Positions 50,250 through 63,500 of a DNA stretch of 64,000 nucleotides are shown here, piece by piece. The notes beneath the pieces were generated by a model that was given only the letters and a program-made list of their open reading frames with translations, was not told the origin of the DNA and searched no databases. The DNA comes from Campylorhamphus procurvoides (taxonomy: Eukaryota > Chordata > Aves > Passeriformes > Dendrocolaptidae). The stretch is taken from the NCBI GenBank assembly GCA_013396655.1, contig WBMV01007499.1:1-64000 (forward strand), in the 5' to 3' direction. Both the position numbers and the translations under genes were made by a program. Positions within the stretch are counted from its first letter, which is position 1; every line of letters starts with the position of its first letter.

Positions 50250-52551
50250 AATAGAGTATATACAATTTTTGCTAATTAGTATAACTCTATTACTGCAATT
50301 ATTCATTGTGGATAAGTTTCGTACATTATTTTTCACAGTGACAGTCAAAAATATTCCTTTCAGATTGGACTGATTTGTTATAATCATGGAAACACCAATT
50401 GCAGTGACTCGGTTTATCAGCCTTGACCAACTAGTATAAAAATAGAGATATTTGATGAATAAATAAATACATAAATTCTTAAAACTTAATGAAACTTTCA
50501 GTCATCTGATCTTACTCTTTTATATGATAAACATTGAATTTTATCGAGCAATTCTTGCAATGAACTTAATGCTGTCTGTTTGCAAAAGTGTATCTTCCAA
50601 TAGAACGTTCAGGTTTAGTTGGAATTAAATGTAAATATAAGCTTTGAACTGTGACACCATAATTTCTAATATCTTTTCCTCTGTATTACTTTAAATAAGA
50701 ACACAAAATTCCATTTTGTGGAGTTATCAAATGTAGTGAAAAGTGTACATATAATTAAATTATGTAAGTATTTTCCACAGATCTTAGAATAAATGTTTTC
50801 TGTGACAAAACCAGAAAAATCAGATCTGAAAACAGAGAGGATAAGGAAGAAAAAAGTTGTTTTACTGAGTCAAGACAGTCTCCCCACAAAGTTTTAAGCT
50901 AAATATAATCTCCACAGCCTATTTGGTTAGGTGAACATAAATATAAAGGAGTAAAAGACGGTGATTTCCCAGAAAATATTACTGTCAGTTATGTCTGTCT
51001 TGTCTCTTAAGAGTTTTTTCCCAGAGATTCCTGAATTACAAATCCTAATTAGATATGTTATTAATCTTATTCACATGAGAAAAGTTACATATGTGCACAA
51101 ATATTTGTTGGATTAAAGCCATAGTGTGCTTCTGGTGACTTTTGGAGCATAAGATCCTTTTAATTTTCTAATTCATTGAATACACTCCATTTCATTATTA
51201 GAAATCTTTGTTCCTGGATGGTTTTATGATCTTTTTTAAGCACGTTTAGTTTTATTTTGCCCATAATTCAATAAATATGCAAAATGTTGCCCAGTGACAG
51301 TGAAAAAAAAAAAAAAGAACTTATGTTGGAGCTACAGTAACGCTGCTAAAATAGATGCTGCTTTATAACTAACAAAAGATCTTCAGTCTGAAGGGCTGAA
51401 AAACTTTTTCCTTGTACAAATAATAAAACATCTCTAAGTGAGGGTGTGAGAATTTAAAAACTAATCTAATACCGATTAGATGGGGGATTGGTTTTGATCA
51501 TAAAACTACATAAGTCAGCAGTCACAGGATCTCCACATGTGAGAAGAGTTACATTTAAACTAGTAAAAACTGAGACTCTGCTTCTGAATGCCAAGGTGCC
51601 TGTTGGCTTCATCCCAGACTGTAAAAGGACAAAATTGAAAATATACAGCAGCACTCACCCCCCCTTCGTTACTCTGTGCACTGATTTCCATAGAAATTAA
51701 ACATTGGAAAGAAACCATGATAAACTCCAATCTCATATCTGATCTGCAGAAGCATGAATCAGGATCCAAGTGAAAATCTGACATGCTAGGAAGTCTAGCA
51801 GTATCCAAAAGCACTTGCAAACAGAAGAGGTTATTGCTATGGGACAAAACGTAAAGGATGCAAGTGTGATACAGAAGAAGTGATATACATTTTTATAAAC
51901 CTATGATAATAAACTGGGAGTTCTTCTACTGGCTCCTAAAATCAGGAAGGTCAGAAATAAATCTTTTGTAAATTATCTACGCTTATTTATATGACTATAT
52001 TGACTCCTTTAGTAGTCATATCTGTTTTCAGATACTTGCATGGGTCCTTGCACTTTGCTAAGAGTGGCATATAATTACTTGAAGACAGGGCTATCATCAA
52101 CTGCAATCAACTATCAACCTTCATAAATCAGAACCTTTACACTGACTCATATCTGATTTATGAATTTCAGAAAAAATACTAAATTTAAGTGCATATCAAG
52201 GCAGTTATGGATTTTTTTTTCCCCATGGGAAACTTGAAATGAGCAAGCATCACTTTTAATGCTTTGAAATAATTAAAGCAGACTACAGGAAAGGACTATT
52301 CACAGGAGTTCACATACAAGAAATATATCCTGAGCACAAGCAAGTTTCAGTACTCTAAACTATTAAAACAGAAGGAAATATTTTTCATTTTCTATACAAG
52401 AAAAGCTTAATGCTAATGTGAACACAGCAGAAATATTTAACAGGAATCTAGTGTTTATGTCAACAGGCTATCATCCACACACATTATTAATTTTTCTTAC
52501 TATGATTTTCTCACTGGAGATCTCTAGGTGTGGTGCTACAGAAGTATAATT
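50250..52551. other. AT-rich unique DNA, no gene seen
   Basis: No nameable repeat or gene. An A14 tract lies at 51303-51316. Frames at 51466-51847 on both strands have no family features. Confidence 0.6.
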
Positions 52552-52660
52552 ATAGAATCATAGAATGGTTAGTGTTGCAAGGGACTTTAAAGATCATTTG
52601 GTTCCAAGCCACCTGCCATGGGCAGGGAACGTTCCACTAGACTAGGTTACTCTGAGCCTC
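52552..52660 (-). mobile_element. CR1 LINE, 3' terminal stub
   Basis: ATAGAATCATAGAATGG at the left end is the reverse-complemented 3' octamer repeat of CR1, followed by GGACTTTAAAGATCATTTGG and CATGGGCAGGGAACGTTCCA, also typical. Similarity stops near 52660, so only about 110 bp were copied. A 90-codon frame just downstream (52668-52940) is not part of it and is not supported. Confidence 0.93.
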
Positions 52661-54691
52661 TGATGGAATGAAGAAACTAAGAAGATGGTTGTTCAGTACC
52701 TTAAATATCTCAAATGGTAGTATCAGATGGGCTTTTAAAAATTCCATCCACTTTCCTTATTTTCTTCCTTTTAGAACACTTGGTTTCTTCCTTCCTACTA
52801 CGATTCCCACAGAAACGACATGCATGGCTTTCCCTGTTGTGAGCTCTCTCTTGACACTGGCATTTGTACCGTGGGTCAAAACTATCCACATTCCAAATAC
52901 AACCTTTCAAGATCCACTTCTTCTGCCATCATTTTCTTAGAAGAATTCAGCAAAATCCCTTTAACACTTAAAATCTCTGCCCCTTCAGGCAAGTCTAGAG
53001 AAAAACAGAAGTTCTGTGCTGATTATTTATTTGCTAATGAATATTGCATTTAAACCACAATGAGTGAAAACACAAAACATAGTAATCAAATGCTTGTTGA
53101 TCACAGTATTGAAAATGGGGATGTAGATAAGTTGCTTTATATCGGCTATGTATAATATAGACAATTATACATATGCACATATCTTTCCAATAATGAATAT
53201 GAAGAAAACCTCTTCATATCCAAGATCAAAAGACTGCAGAGTCTGGGCAGTAAGAGATTAGCTATGTGTTTGCAAATACACACACATCATTCCTCATTTT
53301 CTGTAAATACAGCCTTCAAGCATTTTGCAGATTAGAAAATTATTTTCCACATGTTTCTGCATATGAAAAATAGCTCAGGCTTTCTAATCTTGTTAACATT
53401 GTATCATTCCATTTGTTGTGGCTGCATTTTAATTGCAAAGTTCCTTGTCACTGGTTACACTAAATACATTCTCAATTGCATTATAACCATTAACGACTTT
53501 CAAAGGTTTTATGAAACTTTCTCTAAGATAAAGGTATTCACTTTTCAAAGTAAATATTATGTCTGTGTATTTCACAGGACATACAATGTCATCCAAGAGA
53601 AAACCACTTACTATGTGTGACATAGTAAAGCTGATAGAGCGCAGCTGATAGAGACAGAGCACTTCTCTCAGCCTGAATTTCGTCTACTGTGTATTTCTCA
53701 TTTTAGTGGTAACTTTGCAAACACCCTCTGTTTGCCTCCTTCTTTCTCAGCTCTTGCAAAGGCATCATGATGCACCAAGTAGAACGAAAACAGGACACCA
53801 AATGGGTATTTCTGCTTAGATAGATGCCAGTGCTACAGCCTGAAGGATATGGTTAGGGATACACTGAGAAGATCATGGTCAACACATCCAAGGCATGGTA
53901 TATCAGCTGCTGAAAACAGATTTTGTGACAGTCTTAATTCTTAGACAGAAGACTTTGCCAGCATGACAGCAGGCCAACTCTTTCTTAGTAGATTTTTTCC
54001 CTTGACTACTAAAATACCTAAAAACTGTATAATATTAAAGGAAAATATTTGATTCAGTAAGAGATGCAAGGCCTAGGTATACACTTAAGATTCAAGTGCC
54101 CTGATATTTATCACTATAGTGCTTGTTAGGTACCAGGGAAGTTCACACCACCCTGACTATGCAGAGAGCTGCCTCAGATGATAGGAAACAATTAATTGTG
54201 GGAGCATGTCTTTACTTTCCCATGCCTCTTCAGGTTAAATGTTTTATTTAGTTGAATGACAAGTTCTCCCTCTGGTCAAGATATTCAGCTCAAATCATAG
54301 GAGGAAGAGTATATCCTTTCTATCTCAACATAGCCAGAAAATAAGCTTGCTTTGCTCCTGTAAAATTGTTCAATACTTTTGCTTATCTAGCTCAATTTTC
54401 TGGTCACAGTCAAGGACTTAGAACTTGAATCACCGCTCCTGAAGGACAGTAATGAGATTATAATGTATATTGAAATGCACTTCAACAAGTAAGATACTTC
54501 TACTGAAGTAATTTTATTCCATGGAGAATAAAGTGCTCATGAAACTAATTTCAAAGCTTTTGATTTGCCATACTAGATTGAATAAAGAAGATTGAGACTC
54601 ACTTAAGACTCTTTCCACAGTCGAGCTTCAGAGCTCGATTTTATCTGGTTTACTTTATCTGGTTTAGTCGATTTACTTCAAGAAGGGTGAG
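52661..54691. other. AT-rich unique DNA, no gene seen
   Basis: Nothing recognised. Short tandem copies of TTTATCTGGTTTA occur near 54641-54666. Confidence 0.55.
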
Positions 54692-55250
54692 ATTTTGGAG
54701 AGAATCCAGAAGAGAACAATAGGAAGAACCAGAACTTTAAAAAATATTGAGAGAGGCTAAAAAAATTGAGGTTATCTAGGTCAGAAAAACAGTAAAATAA
54801 AAATTGCAACAGTCTACAAATACATGAAAAATATATGAAATAAAATTCTCTATGTTTACTTTGGACAGAACATGTGGTTCAGAAATTTCCAGATATGTGG
54901 AGTTATGTCAGATAGGAAGGGATAAGAATCAGTTTCAACTTCATGTACTTACATTTCAGTGAAAACACCGGCATCCTCAAGTCAGCTAGGTAACTAGGCT
55001 ACCATCACATTCAGTGGAACTTAGAGAGCTGTTCATCCTAGCCAAAACTTGACACTTACTTGCTTATCTGACTGTCCCTGGAGTCCGCCAACTCTATTGA
55101 CTAGATTTTCACTGAGTATAACAGCTGTTCACATGCAGATGTCTCCTTTGTGTATACTTAAATGAACATCTGAAACGCAGGATGAACCCTGGTGTAAGAA
55201 AAATTCTGCAAGTCAGGATGGTGAACTTCTGGAATAGATTGTCTCTGCAT
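54692..55250 (+). mobile_element. probable ancient CR1 remnant, interrupted
   Basis: At 54692-54890 the plus strand reads GAGAGAATCCAGAAGAGAAC, AAAAAAATTGAGGTTATCTAG, AACAGTCTACAAATACATGA and CTCTATGTTTACTTTGGACA. These recall the order in the end of ORF2 and the 3' region of old amniote CR1/L3-like LINEs. At 55192-55250, TGTAAGAAAAATTCTGCAAG and TGGTGAACTTCTGGAATAG resemble the next CR1 landmarks. The roughly 300 bp in between do not match, so the copy is interrupted or locally scrambled. The terminal octamers are gone. The match is weak and from memory. Confidence 0.45.
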
Positions 55251-58200
55251 ATTGTCTCAACCAGTAAGAGCAGAGCATGGTTTATACAGAGTTGACCTTT
55301 CCCTGGGGCAAAGACAAAGCTGTTCTGTAAGCAGAATAACCTAGTTCAATAAAACTTGAGATTATAGTTTCTGTACTACTGTTAAACACTGCCTACAGCA
55401 ACCTCTGCTCACTGCTTCTTCTCTGGGGAGCCACACAACATGTGGCAGGAATCAGAATTTTCTCCCTGAGCATGTCCAAGCAGGCATAAACATAGATGAC
55501 ACTGCATCTCCCATTCCTGGGACTGATTGTATTAACTAGGCAGCAACTCTGTAGATAAAGGAAACGATTAGATGAGATTCCTTCCTACACTTGTCTCTGA
55601 AGGGCAACAACAGCTTTATGTGCAATTTTGTTTGAGCAAAGTCCAGTTTCCAATGGAGGAAATCCTTAAATTAACCTCTTCTAGATATGAGTGGTAGAAA
55701 GACAAGATTGTGGTAGGGTTTAGGCACATACTTATAAAGAAACTACTCAATACTGTTGGGTTTATTCTTTAATTCATTCATTCACTGTAGTTACGTATGG
55801 TTTTCAATTTCATATTAACTTTAAATTTTCCTTATGTAAGCCGATGTCTCTGTAGTATTACACATCAATTTCCATGTTCAAACACAAACTATATGAATCT
55901 CATTATCATTTTGTTAAGTCTAAAGTAATTTATATCACCTTGGAGGACCACAGTTGAGAGATAATTTTTCATTGAGATTGTTCAAATGCATATATAAAAT
56001 GTGCAATCACAAATTTAAAAATTGTCAGCGAGTTTGGTGAAAATATCTTTTTTTGATGCACTATTGACTGCTAGACAGAAGATTTTAGATATTTTTGCTT
56101 TGCTAGTGAATGCCAACCTGTGGTAAAATCACTGATGGCTGCAGATAGAATGATAGACACACAGATTTGTGTACTATCTTGTCTTGTCCATGTTTGTTAA
56201 TTCAGTCTTTGCATATAATGATCATATTACAAATGGCCAGCCAAACACAGCAATGGAACTTCCCAGTATGAACAAGTGTTGAGTCAGAAAAGTACAGTGT
56301 GCAATCAAATACCAGTAGTGTCTTCTATTCTGTGGTGTCATACTGTACCACATGATGCAGACTAAAGGCAAAATCAGAACAAGTTATTTTTCTGTGCTGA
56401 CTTCCTTTTCAACTGGCTGAGTGGGTTTTAATTAATCTTTCTAAAAATAATTTGGGCAAAGAGGATTAGTATTCTTTGGTTAACTTTCAAAATATACATA
56501 TGGAAACACAAAATAAATCCTAGTCCTTTAATTGATTCTGTGCAGAATATCTGCATTTCAGCAAAGTATATCCTGTTGTTTTTACTTCTAAGCTGGTTTT
56601 TTTTCCAACAACTGTAGATAAATGAGTTAAAATAACATGTTAAATAATGTTGTTGAGTTTCATGAAAAGTAATTTGAAGTTGTCAAAGCACATTCTTGAA
56701 AACAAAATCTAAAATTGAAAACATTAGGATTTCTTTTGCTTATATTTTCTTAATTTGAAGAGTTAGAACATGTCTATTAAAATTTTCCTTTTTGTTTTTT
56801 TATTCCTTTTTCATCTTGACATTAATAAAATAATGAACGAAGAAACAAAGCATACAAAACCAGCTGAATATTCACAGAAATATAGTCTGTTCATAATTTC
56901 ATTTATGTTGCATGAAACAGTTAATTTAGATATTATTAGAGAAAATTTGGGCTAAATTGCTTTTGTTAAAAAAAAGAAAAAGAAAAAAGGCTTCAATATG
57001 TAGTATATAATTGCTGGTGCAATGGCATCTGAGACACCAATTAGTACTGCCCTTTTTTTTAAAATTATCATAGGATTAGTCTATCAGCTGGACAATAAAC
57101 AAGACTCTGCCACCTCTGTCTAGTGTCCAATCTAGTTAAATCATTTTCTAGAAACAACCTGGCTTGAAGGTCAGGAAGGACACTCATTCCAAGATTCTAA
57201 GTGGCCTAATTGAACCTAACTCCGAAGAAGAAAGATACTCTGTTAATTTGGCATGTATGGGTGAGTGCACATCAATACCACAAAGGGCTCCATTATTTCT
57301 GTATCAAAGTAAATAGCTGAAAAAAGTGAGTCAGGGAGATGAATGGGGAGTTAAGTGTTAAGTAGACACTGAGTGCAAACAGTAAGTAGTACACAGTTGC
57401 TCTCAGAAGGAATGTGGCATCTGTTAACTCCTTAATTTCCTCTGCTCTGTGATAGATCTAGTTCTCTGCAGATTTCTTTTATCCTGCAGGTCTTTTATTG
57501 TTCATTTTGAGGAGAATTTGCAAAATCCTTTAATAAATTAGTTTAGGTTTTGAGGCTTGGAAAAAGCTTTCCCACATTAAACCCCATCTTCAGTAGTGAG
57601 TATTTTGCATCTGAGAAGTTACATTCATTGCCAGAAGATAATGTTGCTTTGACCAAAATCAGTCTAGACTCTGAATCCTATTTGCAGGCCAGCATGGGAC
57701 TGACAAGATTTGTGCCTCTGGGAGTACTTGCAAAAATTTCAGGTCCTAGCAAAAAGGAATACCTCGAAATTTTCACCTGCAGCACCTTCTTGCCTAGCAC
57801 CTTCATGACTAGGTGAGATATAGAAAAGAGCATTCTTGTCCAAAATGTACAGGTGCTGCAATTGCTCCTGACATTGCATTGGTTTTTTATTGTATATCTA
57901 CATGCTCAGCAGTGAAGGACCAAGAACAATCTGGCCCTTGTGACTTTTTCAGATCAGAAAATTAAGCTAATAAAACTCAAGCTAGTATCCGCTCACTCAC
58001 GTTTTCCAAGAGTCTACAACAGCCAAGTTAAAACAGATGTCAACTTGGTCAAAAGTCTACAAAGCCCATTGAAAAATTTTAATTAATGGTTGTCCAGTGT
58101 TATTACATGTGCCCTTGTGCATTTATACACTGTTTAGTTCAGTTACTAAAGCCAGGTATTCTATAGTTCATACATGGGGTTAGTCAGCATTACCTGTTTT

Positions 58201-59594
58201 AAAAGAGCTGACTTCCAAAAAAAAAAATAAAAGCCAGCAAAGTAATAAATTATCTTTGAGCAGCTGTATATAATTGACCTTTGTACAAATTTAGATGTCA
58301 GAAAGTATATCTCACTTGTCTAAATTTTCATAAAACATCATATGAGACCTGAAAATCATTAGATAAATGTAAAAGTGCAAGAAACACAATTTGAATGAAG
58401 AGGATAAAAGAACTTCTGTGAAAGAAATGTGAGTGAAGAGTAGGATACAGGAAAACAACTGAAATGAAACAGTTGTCAGTTAAAGAACTATATTTAGAAC
58501 TTTATCAGTATTTATCTTTGCAGAGAAAAAGGAAAATATATTTATGAAATGCATTGATAGCCTGCAATGTAATTAAAGAAGACAGTTAATTGTCATTCAG
58601 AGACAAACCTGATGTTGAGAACGAATGCAATAAAAACTGTTGTGCATTAGAGAACAGATAAAACTTTTTGTTGTGTTAAGTCAGGAATTCAGTCAGGTGC
58701 AAAGAAAGAAGGGAAATCAGACCTGAGTGCATAAATTAACTGCTGAAAGCACTCATGAAAAAAGATGTTTTTTGTGATTTTGCAGCAGGTGAGGTATTTC
58801 TGGTCATACAAAGAAAGTAATAGTGTTATTTTATAGTGAATGGATAAAAAAGCAGTCTAGCAAGTGTTGTACACATTTGATCACAAATATTGAAGAACCA
58901 TTTTTACAAATAAAAGCTATTAAAAAAGGGCTGCTGAGATAAGTATACAAGACGAACTATAAGAGCATGGCAGATATAGGGGCTGTGACTGCCTTCTTCC
59001 AACAGTCAGAATGTGCAATGCAATTTAACACAGGAAAAGAGTAGAAGAGAATACTACAGGAGATAGCAAGTTTTAACAAAGAAGGAATAAAAGTTTATAC
59101 AACCTATAGAAGAAAATTATTATATAAAGTATCTTTATGTAATAATCATTAAATAAATTTACACTATAATAAATAAAAAATGGCAAGTATTTCTTAGAAA
59201 GCACAAAAACAGAAAAAAACTCCAGGCCAATTCTTTTCAAGTAATTCATAATTATGCTCTATGGATGTGTGATTGTAATCTTTAAATCTTGCACTTCAGA
59301 TAAAGAAAAGGGTTATCCAAGTGTCTGTTAATAGAAAGAGCACTCTCAGAAGTACAGTATCCCTTAGGAGACAGATGCCAAAAGTGAAGAGAGAGACATC
59401 ATGAGTAATACCTTACATACCTTAAGAAGTGATCTACAGCTGTATGTGCTAACACTGTTAACATTTCCAGATAGCTTATGGGTGCTTCAGACCTCTGGTC
59501 ACATAGTTTTTAGTAAGTCTTTTCAATTGCTTCCTTTTGATATTCTGCTGTAATATTAGAGGGTGAATCTGTGACAGTGGCTTCAAATTATAGA
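55251..59594. other. AT-rich unique DNA, no gene seen
   Basis: 4.3 kb with no nameable repeat or gene. The stretch 56095-56240 is non-repetitive and motif-rich. A frame of 88 residues at 57550-57816 shows no family features. Confidence 0.55.
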
Positions 59595-60520
59595 CATCAT
59601 TGAATTGCAGAATAATCCTGTTTGGAAGGGATCTAAGAAGGTCTCTAGCCCAACTTCATACTCAAAGCAAAGTTAGCTCTGAGATCAGACTGTGTTGTTC
59701 AGAGCTTTATGCAAGTTTGTCTTGGAAAATCTCCAGGGATAGAAACTGCACAACCTCCTTGGGCAACGTGCCCACTGCTTGGCTGCCCTCATGGTGAAAA
59801 AGTTTCTCCTTATCTCCAGGCTGAACTTCTCTTGTTCCATCTTAAGCCTGATGACTCTTGTCTCCTGACATGTACTGCTGCGTGAACAGCCTGCCTCCAT
59901 CTGCTCAGTCATGTCCCTGCAGGCACTCAGGGTGCTGATGGGCTCCCCGAAAGCCCTTTCTGCTTCTGGCTGCATAAGCCAACTCCCTCAGTCTCTTCTC
60001 AGAGGGAAGTGCTCCAGCCCACCATCTTGGTGGCCCTTCACTGAACTCATTCCAGTTTATCAAGGTCATCCAATATTGCGTGTGGTTTCCTATGGTTTAA
60101 CAAATGCTGAGCAGAGGGAGCTAAATACTTGGTCCTGATCTCCTGGCTGTGCGCCTGCTAACATAGTCCAGGACAATTTTGGTTTCTCTGTTGCCAGGTC
60201 TCATTGCTGTCTCAGGCTCAGTGCACTGTCCACTAGGACTCCCAGGGCTGTGCCTTGTATGGGCAGGCTCTGCCTGTATCATTGCCAGGGGCTCTTCCTT
60301 CCAACATGCACAACTTGGCTTTTGTCCTTATTGAATTGTGTGAGATTCCTGCCAGCCCATTACTCCAGCCACTCTGCCTGTCTCTGAATGGCAGGCAGCC
60401 TGCAGTGTAGTCCCCCTGCTATTTGAGGTCATCTCCAAACTGGAGGGGCAAGCACTCCATCAGATCCTCCAGGTCATGGATAGAGATATTACATAAGACA
60501 AGTTCCTGCACACACCACTA
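59595..60520 (-). mobile_element. CR1 LINE fragment, old copy including RT C-terminus
   Basis: The left end (TTGAATTGCAGAATAATCC and GTTTGGAAGGGATCT) is an eroded CR1 3' end. Then come GGGCAACGTGCCCACTGCTT, AAAAAGTTTCTCCTTATCTC, AGCCAACTCCCTCAGTCTCT and GAAGTGCTCCAGCCC, all antisense CR1 3' region. The right part (CACTAGGACTCCCAGGGCTG, ATTCCTGCCAGCCCATTACT, GTCATGGATAGAGATATTAC) is antisense to the C-terminal part of reverse transcriptase. It is the longest continuous CR1 stretch in the window at about 925 bp, diverged and carrying stops, so clearly dead. Minus-strand frames such as 59685-59975 are remnants. Confidence 0.92.
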
Positions 60521-63500
60521 TGGTCTTCTTTTTAATCAGTTTCCTGAAGAAGTATGATCCCTTAAGTAATAGATTTCACTGAAATATTTTTTTTAATTAT
60601 TTCATAAATTTCTCTGGAAAAAAATCTGTTTCTGAAAGCAAATATAAGCAATTTACTAAAAAACTGAAAACTCCCAAATAAGTAAGAATCATTAATTTAA
60701 TTTTCTGATCTCTCTTAATTAGAGAGTTCAGAAGTATACCTGAGAAAAAAAGTCTTTCAGTGAAGATTTTTCAATCTAGGTCCAGATTTTTTTCTACTTC
60801 AAATTCAAGTTGAATTTACAATCATTCTAGAATACTGTCATAGAAATAAGCTGATGAAAAATTGTGAGTCTTTCACTGAAGCACAGAGGAATAAAGGTTA
60901 AGGGAGAAAGACATTAGATCACTTAGATTAAAAAGAAGCATGAGAGAAGGGGAAAAACATAGGAACTACCTAGTCTTCATTATGCATAAAGATAGCCACA
61001 TCTGAACAAGGTGACATCTGGATAAGATTGGCTGTGCCATATTCAGCAGATGTTAAATTAAAAGGTGTTCTGAAAGAAAAGGGCAGGTTAGAGACCTGTT
61101 CATAAAGGTCAAGCTGGTGTAATCACTGACAATTTGATCTATTGCTAGGTATAACTGTGATAGCTGGAACCTCAAGGCAGCAAATGTGAAGTTATCAGTC
61201 CTTTGAGATTCTGTGTGGCTGATATACATTGAAGACATCAGAGCAGCAAAGAAGACAAATGAGCATATATTGCAGCAGTGCAGAAAGAACCATTTACTGC
61301 TCCCAGAACATCAAGGAGAGCAAGCTGAAATATTTCAGGGACATACCAAGGAGAGATGGAGATCGATCAGTAAAAACAATAGTGTAAGGCAGAACTGCAA
61401 GCAAAAATGGAAGCATGGATTGGGTCAGCAACATAACAGAAGGGAAATTTCCACAAGCAATGAGGAGATGTCAGGTCTTGTGAATCATGATGCAAAGGAC
61501 CACTGACCTCCAAATTTAAGGCAGGGCTTGATAATGATGGATATAGGTAATTGATCAAACAATAATGTCAGCTGGTAAGCAGCCTAGTTAAAAGACACAT
61601 GAAATGTAGCCTCATGTTTCTGACCCCTCAAGCACCATACAAATAAGATGATGTTTTCTTCTAATAGAAGCTGTAGATTTCATATATCAAAATTCTACTT
61701 CATATGAATCCATAAAATATATCTATGCACTCTTTATATATAAACAGACATAACAAACATTCTTATACAATGAAAAATTTAAAATTGCATAAATTAGCTA
61801 GAAAATTTTTATAAATTCATTTTGAATATTATAAACAGCAACTCCATTTAATATGGTAAACTATTGTTGGTTGTTTTACAAGGTTTTCCTGAGAGTTAAT
61901 AAAATATGTCGTTATTTGTTAAATCCTCAGAAGATTTTCTGGATTTTTTTTTTTTACTTCACTCTGACTATTACTACATTTGTAAAAATCTATTACTTTG
62001 ACCTAAGACGGTCTTCTTCAGCCTAATATTTCAGTGTCTGTCTGGATCATGTTCAAGTGTTTTGTATCAGTCCAACACCTCTGAACTCAGTGTTTCCCTG
62101 CATGACCAAAAATGAGCTATTTCATACCATCACATGTAGCCTAAGAGCTTTAAAGACTATTTCATCCACTAAAAAACCTGGATATGTAAACATTAGCTAA
62201 CATCAGACTTCTTTCCACACCATGTTGCTATTACTTCTTTCTGTACTACAAACAATCAAGAGGGCATATTCTTCTATCTATGGAATATCTCCTTGCCCAG
62301 AATAATCATTGTTCCACCAAATGTATGCTTACTCTCTTCTGCAGTCTTCTGAATCAGTATCCCACACAGCATGAAAGAAGATCTAAACAAACAAATTTGG
62401 TTATGTATGCATGACTCCCACACTGAAAAAAATCTTCTACAATCAGATTTGTTACACAAAGGTTATGCAAAACAAACCATAATAAATAGAATTTGATGTA
62501 ATTTATTTATTTCAGAAAAAAATATAATGCTTTATTATCAGGATTAATAAACTGTAAAAAAGGCTTTTACATGTGGCTAGTATTTCTTCACCCACAGCCT
62601 GGTATTACAGCCCTGTAAAGTAGGATCAGGTTCATGAAGAAAATAAACTTTTCCCTTTGCTGTGCCTACTGTAGTCCCTTAAAGAGGAAAATCTTCAGGG
62701 GATGTACTAGTTTTTCTTTTCACTTAAAAGTGACAAATTAAAGATGCTGATGCTTCAAAATATTGCAAATCTGCAGCTGTATATGCCCTTAGTTAAAAGG
62801 AACATGAATGGGAGAGGATAACATTCAGTTCACTGCATTAGCTGCACCAAATTAATTTCTCTATGTGCATTGCACTTGATAAATTACAGCTTCTAAATCT
62901 GAATGAACCGCTTAAGCTACCTCTGTCTACATGTCATGACTCCTTGAAAAGCAAGATGTATTACTTCAAAGATTTTTGTGTGGTTATAGATCAAAAATAA
63001 ATAACCCTATCTCATTTAGTTAAACAAAGTGAGTATCTATATAAATCAAGAGTCCTCTCATGCTTTCAGGAGACAAGCTGGCAAGGCATATATAGCCCTT
63101 TACAATCGGAGTTCGTAAGTTCATGGTACTTAAAACAAGCATGTCTCAGGAAACACTTAGTCAAATTCCTGTGTATTCTGCTTGAAAATATTTGGTATCA
63201 CAGAAATTTGTCAATAAGAAGTAAAACAATTCTGTGAACAGGTGAAACAGTGTGTTTAAGCCATGTTCAATGTTGATGGCAACAAGTCAGTCCCTGGAAT
63301 TTTCTGCTCTCAGTGCTAGCCCGTAAGATCTGAGCCTCCCAATGCTCAGTACCAAAGGCAGCTTTAGCCTGGAGAGCACAACTAGCCCATTCACTGCCAA
63401 CAGCATATTTTAAAATCATATTACAAAAAAAAAAACCAACAAACAAGCAAAAAAACCCAAAAACCACAAGGGGTTTTGGTCTTCTTAAAAGAGGAATTTG

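Noticed and set aside
61213..61506. 97-codon Lys/Gln/Asn-rich frame, considered as a transposon protein piece
   Set aside because: No recognisable reverse-transcriptase, transposase or zinc-finger motif, and no terminal repeats around it.
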